A stretch of 45,150 bases of DNA from Candidatus Woesearchaeota archaeon (lineage in GTDB: Archaea; Nanobdellota; Nanobdellia; Woesearchaeales; GW2011-AR15), in the NCBI GenBank assembly GCA_016935095.1, contig JAFGRO010000004.1, forward strand, positions 1 through 45,150, given 5' to 3'. The stretch's first letter is position 1. Each line of letters begins with the position of its first letter. Below the pieces are notes generated by a model that saw only the letters and a program-made list of their open reading frames with translations, did not search any database and had not been told where the DNA came from. Positions 17,214 to 24,689 of the stretch are shown piece after piece. The translations under genes and the position numbers were made by a program.

Positions 17214-19121
17214 TCAGATCTGCCTCTTATTCTTAACCTTAGAAACAGCTACCAAAAGGATTAAACTGACTAGAAAATAGAGCAAAAGGATAATCATCTC
17301 TTTCTGCATATAAAACAGAGGTATATCAAACAAAATAATCTTTTTAAAAACACTGCTGATAAAGACAAATGGGTTTAGTGAGGCAAGCCTTGACGCAAGC
17401 ATCGGCATTGTCTCCAATGGTGTGATTGCATCGCTGAAAAGATAAAATGCAATTGCTGTAAATGTCGTTACAAGAATGCTTGTCTGCTCATTATTGAAGA
17501 GATACGCATATATCATCCCGAAAAAGACAAAGACAAGTGAAAAAATAATGCATATAAATGAAATTTCAGCAATATTATGAAAGACATTAATCCTGAATTT
17601 AAACTCTGCTACAATTAACAAAACCAAAACCTGGAACATTACAACCACAAGATTAGTGATTATCAAACCTATAGTGAATATAAAGTCATTAACAGGCGTG
17701 ATAAGATTCCTGAAAAACGCCTTTGAATTTATCTCACTCAATGTGACTATGTTAGAGAACAATATGCTGATAAAGACTATAATCATACTCAAAAGAGATG
17801 GAAAAACAAGATTTATGTCTTTTAAATTTGCAGATAAAGGCTCAAATGACTGCACAATCGGCTTAATTAATTTTTCTGCCAGGTTTGGATTCAGCTTGGA
17901 TAATTTAACAAGATTTTCATTTAATTTGTCCTGAAGCTCATGGATTTTAATTACAGCCGCATCAATCTTCCTTAAATATATGTCAGTCGCTTCAATCTCT
18001 GAATCCAGCATTATCCTGAACTCATCCAGCTGGAATATCACAGAGTCAAACTCTGTTTTCAACAGGATAAACTCATTATAAAGCCCGGTTGTTGAGTCTG
18101 TTGCGCGTTCAACCAATGAATGCACTTTATTTATCCTGTCATCAATTGAAGATGCCAGTAATTTCCTATAATCATTTTCAGATATATCTGAAATGTCAAT
18201 CATATCATTATTGAGAGTGTCATTCAGCATTGTCCTGTTAATAAAAGTAAAATTAGTTAAATTGAACTGGGAGAAAGTTATATTATTCAATGAAAGAAAA
18301 CTAAGGTTAGTTGTCATATACCTTGTCATGTTAATTTCATAGATGTAATATCCCGGAAGAGTTATTGGGTTTATCCAGCCGGTGATCTCATAATTCAATA
18401 ATTCCAGCTCATAATCCAGAAGATTTAGCTCATAAATAAATTCACTATATGAAGAATTAACTGATTCAGTGATATTGTTAATCCTGCTTTGTATAAGTTT
18501 TATTTTATTATATCTTGGCAAAAATTCATCCCTGAATCCAACCAGCTTTTGTCTTCTCTCTGTTAAGTCATGCTTTAAATTAGATGATTCATTAACCAGT
18601 ACAACAATATCAGAATTCCGCTGATCTAAAAATACAACCAGCGCTTCAATATTTGCAAAGATTGTTTTAGCTGATTCAATGCTTATCTTCTCTGAAGTAA
18701 TGCCCATGAACTCAGTCAATTCCTGCACAATCGCATTTGATATTTTTTTGCGGGTATTGTCAAAATAAAAGACAATCTGGCCCGAAGGTATTGTCTCATT
18801 ATCCTCTGTTTTTATAAAATCATCGCTGAACTCAATGCATATGTGTGTTTTTTCCAGGCGCATATCCTCAATGCAGGGCTCAACCTCGCTGTATTCATGA
18901 ATCGTGCCTATTCCAGAGAAATTTGATATAACCGGCTGCAGTGCATTGAAATCAGCGGACTTAATGCCTATTGTTATGCTGTGCACATCATCTCCTGAAA
19001 ATGCAAACCCAATCAGCAAAATCAAAAAGAGAGGGCCTATTACCAGAAGCATTAATGAGCTCAAATTTCTAAAAATCAGATTAAAGTTCTTGTAAAGCTC
19101 AAAGTATAGTTTTTTTATCAT
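17214..19121 (-). CDS. ABC-2-type transporter permease with large external domain
   Basis: 635 residues. One membrane span at about 20-40, then a ~380-residue extracytoplasmic domain rich in Asn-X-Ser/Thr sites and coiled-coil segments, then about five to six spans from residue 440 to the end. This is the ABC2_membrane_3 layout (YhgE/Pip-like or DrrB-like exporters). It pairs with the ATPase gene upstream on the same strand; the 214-nt gap contains palindromic element A. Substrate cannot be told. Confidence 0.8.
   Translation of the reverse strand: MIKKLYFELYKNFNLIFRNLSSLMLLVIGPLFLILLIGFAFSGDDVHSITIGIKSADFNALQPVISNFSGIGTIHEYSEVEPCIEDMRLEKTHICIEFSDDFIKTEDNETIPSGQIVFYFDNTRKKISNAIVQELTEFMGITSEKISIESAKTIFANIEALVVFLDQRNSDIVVLVNESSNLKHDLTERRQKLVGFRDEFLPRYNKIKLIQSRINNITESVNSSYSEFIYELNLLDYELELLNYEITGWINPITLPGYYIYEINMTRYMTTNLSFLSLNNITFSQFNLTNFTFINRTMLNDTLNNDMIDISDISENDYRKLLASSIDDRINKVHSLVERATDSTTGLYNEFILLKTEFDSVIFQLDEFRIMLDSEIEATDIYLRKIDAAVIKIHELQDKLNENLVKLSKLNPNLAEKLIKPIVQSFEPLSANLKDINLVFPSLLSMIIVFISILFSNIVTLSEINSKAFFRNLITPVNDFIFTIGLIITNLVVVMFQVLVLLIVAEFKFRINVFHNIAEISFICIIFSLVFVFFGMIYAYLFNNEQTSILVTTFTAIAFYLFSDAITPLETMPMLASRLASLNPFVFISSVFKKIILFDIPLFYMQKEMIILLLYFLVSLILLVAVSKVKNKRQI
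17223..17247. repeat. 25-bp direct repeat, right copy (inside permease 3' end)
   Basis: This copy encodes the functional C-terminus of the ABC permease; the copy at 14735-14759 is the scar. Confidence 0.8.
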
Positions 19122-19156
19122 TTTATTAATGGAAGTTCAAGGTTTATAATTTTAAT

Positions 19157-19272
19157 AGAAAAATCACCACCATGGCCAGATGGAATTTTTGCGTGTTTTA
19201 GCAAAAATGAAATAGGGCTCACAAGTTTTTCCTTTGTGAGACCGTCTGTGCCATGATGGTGGTGATTTTTCT
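19157..19272 (+). ncRNA. Structured palindromic element, copy A
   Basis: A perfect 15-bp outer stem (AGAAAAATCACCACC with its complement at 19258-19272), a 3-nt bulge (GAT), an inner stem ATGGC/GCCAT, and two internal hairpins: ATTTTTGC/GCAAAAAT with an 8-nt loop, and CTCACAA/TTGTGAG. Copy B (33.4 kb, opposite strand) keeps the junction sequences and first hairpin but has different, still complementary bases in the outer stem and second hairpin. Strand is given in the sense shared with the reverse complement of copy B; the true transcribed strand is unknown. It sits between the two ABC transporter genes, antisense to them. Family not recognised. Confidence 0.5.
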
Positions 19273-19335
19273 TCATTATTGTTAAATTTTTATATGAATA
19301 TCATTTCGCGGCATTGTTGTTATTTTTCTTTTTTA

Positions 19336-20079
19336 TTATGCTTTTTTATCAGGTTTTTTTTCTACGTATTTTTTGAATAAAGGGTATAGTTGGATGAGCT
19401 CTTTTGATTTTTTCATTTGTTCAAGATTAATTATATGAACTATTTTCCCGTTATTCATAATCCCTACTCTTGAAGAGTTTTCTTCAATTTCCCGGAAAAT
19501 ATGCGAGCTCACAATTATTGTTTTGTCTCTTTTATTGAATTTTTTTACAATTGCCCAGAACTGCCTCACCAAGATAGGGTCTAATCCTGTAGTCGGCTCA
19601 TCTAATACAAGAATATCAGGGTCATGAATCAGGGAGATTGCAAAATCAAGCCTGCGCTTCATGCCTCCTGAGATATTATCTGCAAGGACATTTCTTGCTT
19701 TGTAAAGGTCAACCTCCCTTAAAATATTTTCAAGATACTGCCTGAGGTTTTCCTGCTTTACATTGTAGAGGTTAGCATAATACCTCATGTTTTCATAGAC
19801 TGTAAGCTTATAATAGAAAGAATTCTCCTGGGTTGTAAATCCGACGCGTCTCCTTATCTCCACAAGGTTTTTTGAGAGGTCTTTTTTATTGATGAATATC
19901 TTTCCCGAGTCTGCCTGGTAAATCCCGAGCAGTATTTTCATTAACGTTGATTTCCCGCATCCGGAGGGGCCTATCAAGCCAAGTATTTCCCCTTTGTCAA
20001 TTTTCAGGTTAAACCCGGAAAGAACCCTGTTCTGGCCAAAAGATTTTGAAATATCCCGGAATTCAATTATTGAAGGCAT
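19336..20079 (-). CDS. ABC transporter ATP-binding protein
   Basis: 247 residues with a complete ABC cassette: Walker A GPSGCGKST, Q-loop FTTQENS, signature NISGGMKRRL, Walker B ILVLDEPT, D-loop TTGLDP and switch His (VSSHIFRE). The ABC-2 exporter class matches the permease downstream. I use the ATG of MPSIIEF; one codon upstream is a TTG. Energises export through the adjacent permease. Confidence 0.9.
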   Translation of the reverse strand: MPSIIEFRDISKSFGQNRVLSGFNLKIDKGEILGLIGPSGCGKSTLMKILLGIYQADSGKIFINKKDLSKNLVEIRRRVGFTTQENSFYYKLTVYENMRYYANLYNVKQENLRQYLENILREVDLYKARNVLADNISGGMKRRLDFAISLIHDPDILVLDEPTTGLDPILVRQFWAIVKKFNKRDKTIIVSSHIFREIEENSSRVGIMNNGKIVHIINLEQMKKSKELIQLYPLFKKYVEKKPDKKA

Positions 20080-20144
20080 CAAATAGAATTAGGAATAAGA
20101 AGTTATTAAAGATTGCGGAAAAATATAATAAAGAAAAACAGAAA

Positions 20145-20738
20145 TTAAGTATATAATCCCCTTATCTCCTCCAGGACTGCAATATTTTCATTTGTTTTCA
20201 GAAATCCGGGAGATATTTCATTGACTTTTTTAAAATAAGATAATGCTTTATCTAAATCTTCTAAAGAACGGCTTTCATAATAATACAGATTCCCTAAATT
20301 AATTGCAAGGTCATAATTATAATCTGCATTTTCAGGAAATTGATCGGCTAATACCTGGAATTGCTCAACAGCTTCCTTATACTTAGCCTGCTTATTATAA
20401 ATCAGCGCAAGGTTTTTTCTTGCAATTTCATAATCAGGGTCTTGTTTTAAAGCCAATAAAAAAAACCCTTCTGATTTTGCTTCATCAATATCAAGATAAG
20501 CTATGCCCTTGTTATTCAGCAATTTCCCATTTGCTGAATCAATCTCAAGACCTTTGTCATAGACTGCAAGCGCCTGCGCTTTGAACCCGTTTTTTACTAG
20601 AAAATCACCCAGTGAAATATACAGATTCGGATCATTTGGATCAGCAGGAGAATTTGATTTGAGCAGTAAACCATAGGCTAAAACAAAACTAGATAAAAGA
20701 ACCGCTACAATAACAAAAATAATAACCCCTCTTTTCAT
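20145..20738 (-). CDS. Membrane-anchored TPR protein
   Basis: 197 residues. An N-terminal span (residues 5-26, after MKR) works as signal anchor, placing the rest outside. Residues ~37-195 hold about four to five tetratricopeptide repeats (for example NLYISLGDFLVKNGFKAQAL and ALSYFKKVNEISPG). TPRs mediate protein contacts; partners unknown. It follows kae1 on the same strand after a 78-nt gap. Confidence 0.75.
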   Translation of the reverse strand: MKRGVIIFVIVAVLLSSFVLAYGLLLKSNSPADPNDPNLYISLGDFLVKNGFKAQALAVYDKGLEIDSANGKLLNNKGIAYLDIDEAKSEGFFLLALKQDPDYEIARKNLALIYNKQAKYKEAVEQFQVLADQFPENADYNYDLAINLGNLYYYESRSLEDLDKALSYFKKVNEISPGFLKTNENIAVLEEIRGLYT

Positions 20739-20816
20739 TATTCAAAATATAATACCCTTTTATTTATAAATTTTTCTAAAATAGATACTAGTATAGAAAA
20801 AAGTATATTAATATTA

Positions 20817-21800
20817 TTATCTCCATGTTACGTTTATATCATCAGTGCGCTCATAGGGTTTTATATCAATATCGTCTATGCTCATTCTTACCCCTGAATT
20901 ATATTCAATCAACCCTAGCCAGGCTATCATTGCAGGATTATCCACTAGAAATTGGTTTGCAGGCACAAAAGACTTTGCTCCTCTTTCCCTGCACATTATA
21001 TCACACATTTCCTGGAGGCGCTTATTGCAGGCAACACCTCCTCCCAGCAACAATTCTTTTTTCTCGCAGTGCGCCATTGCCCTCTCGCTTACCTCAACCA
21101 GCATTGCAAATACTGTCTCCTGCAGTGAAAAGCATAAGTCATCTGTACTATATTTTTTTGAATTATACTTCTGCTTTAAATTTGTTAAAATACCACCAAA
21201 ATTAACATCCATGCCTTTTACGCAATACGGAATTTCAATATAATTCTTTGATGCTGAAGCGAGTTTTTCAATTTTAGGTCCCTGCGGAAAACCTAAGCCA
21301 AGATGCCTCCCAAAAGAATCCAGTGCATTTCCTATGCCATTATCCAATGTCTCTCCGAAAATCCTGTACTTGCCGCCGTCATACGCTATAATCTGTGTAT
21401 TTGCCCCTGATGCATATAAAAGCACCGGGTCTTTGCATTCAGGAAAAAGCATTCTCCCTATTTCAAGATGCGCTACGCAGTGATTTACACCGATTATCGG
21501 AATCTTTAATTTTTTAGCAAGCTCTTTTGCAAAATTACATCCAACATGCAAAGCTGGAGCCATTCCCGGCGATTGTGAAAATGAAATTAATTCAATATCT
21601 TCTAATTTAATATTTGCTTTTTCCAGAGATTCTTTTAAAACATCATTCTTAACCCTGTTATGATGCTCTTTTAATTCATTAGGGATTATCCCGCCGGATT
21701 CTGTAGTATAGAATGATTTATGATTAGAGAGGACTTCTTTGTCTTTAAGAATAGCTATCCCAAATGTATGGGCTGTTGATTCAATGCCTAAAACAATCAT
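20817..21800 (-). CDS. kae1: tRNA N6-adenosine threonylcarbamoyltransferase Kae1
   Basis: 327 residues, full length for archaeal Kae1 without a Bud32 fusion. It has the ASKHA opening MIVLGIESTAHTFGIAI, metal-binding His107 and His111 (NHCVAHLE), a LLYASGANTQII phosphate loop and GGGVACN near the C-terminus. As part of KEOPS it transfers threonylcarbamoyl to A37 of ANN-decoding tRNAs. Bud32 is not in this window. It follows rps6e by 37 nt on the same strand. Confidence 0.95.
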   Translation of the reverse strand: MIVLGIESTAHTFGIAILKDKEVLSNHKSFYTTESGGIIPNELKEHHNRVKNDVLKESLEKANIKLEDIELISFSQSPGMAPALHVGCNFAKELAKKLKIPIIGVNHCVAHLEIGRMLFPECKDPVLLYASGANTQIIAYDGGKYRIFGETLDNGIGNALDSFGRHLGLGFPQGPKIEKLASASKNYIEIPYCVKGMDVNFGGILTNLKQKYNSKKYSTDDLCFSLQETVFAMLVEVSERAMAHCEKKELLLGGGVACNKRLQEMCDIMCRERGAKSFVPANQFLVDNPAMIAWLGLIEYNSGVRMSIDDIDIKPYERTDDINVTWR

Positions 21801-21837
21801 AAGAAAATGGAAATAATAAAAGGTTTAAAAAATTAAT

Positions 21838-22416
21838 TTATTCTTTTTTTCCGGCTGATTCAGGTTCCTTTTTTGCCTCTTCCTTTTTCTCTTCAGCCGG
21901 CTTTTCTTCTTTCTTGGGCTCTGCCGGTTCTGTTTTTACTTCTTGCTTTTTATCTTCTTTCTTTTGTTCAGCAGGTTTTTCTTTAGGTTTCTCTTCTTTT
22001 TTTTCTGCTGGCTTAGCTTCTGCAGGCGGTTCTCCTTCTGCAGCGGGCTTTTCGTCCAGGGGTTTCTTACCATATTTAATTACTTTTAAACAGACCTGTG
22101 TTATCCTATCATGAATCGTATTTCCGCATACTGTTTTTCTTTTTCTGATTCCCTGTTCCTTGTTCCTTATTCCGACGCCTTTGACTATCAATATTTTTTT
22201 TCTTACAGGTCCTTCAATATCCCTCCTCATCGGAAACCCGCAATAATCTGCTCCGCCTGTAATCTCAAACTCATAACCGCTCATATCAAATGATTCTCCC
22301 CTGAGTTTATCTCCTATCTTTTTTCCGACCAAGGGGCGGGCATTTTCTCCCTGTACAACCTTTTGATGGCATTTGCCTGTTTTAGGATCTGCTATTACCA
22401 ACTTAAATTCAGCCAT
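21838..22416 (-). CDS. rps6e: Ribosomal protein S6e with long charged tail
   Basis: 192 residues. Residues 1-125 are a standard archaeal S6e (MAEFKLVIADPKTGKCHQK, LVGKKIGD, GGADYCGFPMRRDI, RKTVCGNTI). Most archaeal S6e proteins end here. The remaining ~65 residues are an almost pure Lys/Glu/Pro/Ala tail with repeated PAE/KKE units, predicted disordered. The tail has stop-free reading in the same frame and balanced codon use, so it seems a genuine extension. First gene of an rps6e-kae1 unit. Confidence 0.9.
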   Translation of the reverse strand: MAEFKLVIADPKTGKCHQKVVQGENARPLVGKKIGDKLRGESFDMSGYEFEITGGADYCGFPMRRDIEGPVRKKILIVKGVGIRNKEQGIRKRKTVCGNTIHDRITQVCLKVIKYGKKPLDEKPAAEGEPPAEAKPAEKKEEKPKEKPAEQKKEDKKQEVKTEPAEPKKEEKPAEEKKEEAKKEPESAGKKE

Positions 22417-22470
22417 ATTCTCTCACCTTTATTATTAAAGTTTTATTATTTAATTATTGGGCTCATAGAA

Positions 22471-22558
22471 ATCAGTTAATCCGTATAGGAAACCCGAGAA
22501 CTTCTATAAGCCTCAGCATTTTATTGAGAAAAAAGGTTCATTTAAAAAATTAACTGAT
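22471..22558. ncRNA. Candidate structured RNA in the pheS / zinc-protein / rps6e gap
   Basis: Perfect arms ATCAGTTAAT (22471-22480) and ATTAACTGAT (22549-22558) enclose nested complementary segments GAAC/GTTC (22498-22501 with 22536-22539) and CTCA/TGAG (22512-22515 with 22525-22528). This makes one long hairpin with internal loops. No promoter or U-tract fixes the strand. Single copy, so there is no covariation support. It could also be a terminator region between convergent or tandem minus-strand genes. Confidence 0.3.
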
Positions 22559-22567
22559 TGACTAGGG

Positions 22568-22747
22568 TTATCTCTTGTCCGTATTCATGAAACTGGCTTT
22601 TTTATGGATACAGGGCTCTTTATTCCAGCTACATGTATTTATACAGCATCCGGGATGTACAAAACCCTGCTTGTGCTGACACAAATAAATTATATCATCG
22701 TGCTTGCCCAATTTGGCATTGCAAATCCTGCAATACAACAAAATCAC
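22568..22747 (-). CDS. Zinc-finger microprotein (GTG start)
   Basis: 59 residues. The spacing C-x2-C (6,9), C23-x-H25, H31-x2-C34-C35, C39, C46-x-H48 gives enough ligands for two zinc sites. A TTTAAATA box (22770-22777) is 26-27 nt before the GTG, the standard distance for leaderless genes here, which supports both the start and the gene. No family recognised; likely a nucleic-acid- or protein-binding zinc ribbon. Confidence 0.6.
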   Translation of the reverse strand: MILLYCRICNAKLGKHDDIIYLCQHKQGFVHPGCCINTCSWNKEPCIHKKASFMNTDKR

Positions 22748-22769
22748 CCGGAAATATAAAATATTAGGG

Positions 22770-22777
22770 TATTTAAA
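22770..22777 (-). promoter_or_regulatory. TATA box of the zinc microprotein
   Basis: TTTAAATA on the minus strand, 26-27 nt before the GTG start. Confidence 0.5.
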
Positions 22778-22916
22778 AATTTTTTTAACTACAAAAAAGA
22801 GTAAATTTATCCGAAAAATTTATTTTTGTGTAAATCTCAACCATATTAATTTGCTGTTGATACATTAATTAGCGCTGTTCAAAAATTTTTTATACATAAA
22901 CACTTTCACAAGAAAA

Positions 22917-24452
22917 ATGGAAATCCAGAAAATCATTGATTCTTTGACAGAGATAGAAAGAAAAGTCCTTAATGCTGTTAATAAATTTAATGCTTTTGAA
23001 GAAATTCAAGATTCTACAAAATTATCTGAAGTTGAAGTAATGCGTGCTTTACAATGGCTCCAGAATAAAAAGGTCATTGATTTAAATGAAAACATAAAAG
23101 AGCTGGTAGAATTAGATGTTAATGGAAAAAATTATGTTAAAAAAGGCTTGCCTGAGAGAATTTTTTTAGAGGCTGTTAAAAATAAAACATTAACATTAGG
23201 AGAAGTCAAAAGCAAAACAGGTTTAGATAAAAATGAAATTAATATCTGTATTGGCACACTAAGAAAAAAAGCAGCTATTGATGTTAAAAAAGATAAAGAA
23301 TTAAGTTTCTCAATTAATGAACAAGGAAAAAAATTACTTGCAAAAGAATCATTAGAAGAGCAATTTCTAAAAAAGAAATTTCCATTAGATTTATCCTTGT
23401 TAAAGCCGGAGGAAAAGTTTGCATATGAAGAGCTGAAAAAAAGAAAAAATATCCTTAAAAAAACCATTAAAAAGCTTAAGTATGCAAATCTTACAAGCCT
23501 TGGCAAAAAATTACTTAAACAGGGCATTAAAACAAAAAATGTTATTGAAAAGCTCTCTCTCAAAGAGATTAAATCTGGCAAGTGGAAAAATAAATCTTTT
23601 AGAAGATATGATGTTTCAATAAATGTTCCCAGAATTTCAGGAGGAAAAAGGCACTTTACAAAGCAGGCTGTTGATTATATTAAAAAGATATGGATTGAGC
23701 TTGGATTTAAAGAGATGACCGGGCCCTTAGTCCAGACAAGTTTCTGGGATTTAGATGCCTTATTTGTGCCGCAGGACCATCCTGCAAGAGATGTGCAGGA
23801 TACATTTTATATTAAAGACCCTGCTAAAGGCAGAATAGATAATAAACAAGTTTTGAAAAGAGTCAAAGCAACTCATGAAAACGGCTGGACCACCGGCTCA
23901 TTAGGATGGCAGTGTGAGTGGAGTACGGAAAGGGCAAAAGAGAATCTGCTTAGAACACATAACACCGTATTAAGTGCTCGCACTATATCAGAACTTAAAA
24001 AACAGGACCTTCCTGTAAAATTTTTTTCTGTTGCCAAGGTCTTTAGAAATGAAACTTTAGACTGGAAGCATTTGTTTGAATTTTACCAGGTTGAGGGCAT
24101 TGTAGTTGATCCTGATGTTACTTTCAGGAATTTGCTTGGATATTTGACAGAGTTTTATAAAAAGATGGGCTATCCTAAAGTAAGGATTAAGCCAGGACAT
24201 TTCCCTTATACAGAGCCTTCTGCAGAAGTCTCTGTATTTCATCCTGTAAGAAAAGAATGGGTTGAGCTTGGCGGCTCAGGTGTGTTCCGCCCGGAAGTTG
24301 TAAAGCCTTTGCTCGGTATTGATATTCCTGTACTAGCATGGGGGCAGGGCATGGGCAGGATTATCTCAGAATATTGGGAGATAAATGATATCCGAGAATT
24401 ATATAAGAATGATTTAAAACAATTAAGAGAAATGAAAATTTGGTTGAGGTGA
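22917..24452 (+). CDS. pheS: Phenylalanyl-tRNA synthetase alpha subunit
   Basis: 511 residues, archaeal/eukaryotic type, with N-terminal winged-helix units (residues 1-150) that contact tRNA. The class II core follows: motif 1 near KKIWIELGFKEMTGPLVQ, motif 2 FRNETLDWKHLFEFYQVEG, motif 3 WGQGMGRI. It forms the (alpha-beta)2 enzyme with PheT encoded 240 nt downstream. A TTTATACA box (22889-22896) is about 24 nt before the ATG. The stop is TGA exactly where the family ends. Confidence 0.95.
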   Translation: MEIQKIIDSLTEIERKVLNAVNKFNAFEEIQDSTKLSEVEVMRALQWLQNKKVIDLNENIKELVELDVNGKNYVKKGLPERIFLEAVKNKTLTLGEVKSKTGLDKNEINICIGTLRKKAAIDVKKDKELSFSINEQGKKLLAKESLEEQFLKKKFPLDLSLLKPEEKFAYEELKKRKNILKKTIKKLKYANLTSLGKKLLKQGIKTKNVIEKLSLKEIKSGKWKNKSFRRYDVSINVPRISGGKRHFTKQAVDYIKKIWIELGFKEMTGPLVQTSFWDLDALFVPQDHPARDVQDTFYIKDPAKGRIDNKQVLKRVKATHENGWTTGSLGWQCEWSTERAKENLLRTHNTVLSARTISELKKQDLPVKFFSVAKVFRNETLDWKHLFEFYQVEGIVVDPDVTFRNLLGYLTEFYKKMGYPKVRIKPGHFPYTEPSAEVSVFHPVRKEWVELGGSGVFRPEVVKPLLGIDIPVLAWGQGMGRIISEYWEINDIRELYKNDLKQLREMKIWLR

Positions 24453-24503
24453 AAAAAATCAATAGATTTTTGAGGCCTCTTCATAAAATTCAGAGGTGAA
24501 AAA

Positions 24504-24686
24504 ATGGAAGACTTACTAAAGAAGTACAAAAATGAATTATCTGTAAAAAAACAAGAGCCTGTTTTTAAAGAAGCAAAAACTGAACTGAATTTTTTAAAGA
24601 CAGTTGAGACAAAAGATGTATTGGATTATTATGAAAAAAAGCATAAAGAAGATATTAAAGATTTGATGAAATTCATGAGACAGTAA
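24504..24686 (+). CDS. 60-residue helical protein between pheS and pheT
   Basis: A charged, helix-favouring protein (DLLKKYKNELSVKKQEP, DVLDYYEKKHKEDIKDLMKF) with no cysteine or membrane span. A strong GAGGTGA site lies 5-6 nt before the ATG and its stop is 3 nt before pheT, so it is clearly translated in the operon. Family not recognised. It could be a small subunit or assembly factor of the synthetase, but position is the only evidence. Confidence 0.65.
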   Translation: MEDLLKKYKNELSVKKQEPVFKEAKTELNFLKTVETKDVLDYYEKKHKEDIKDLMKFMRQ

Positions 24687-24689
24687 AGA

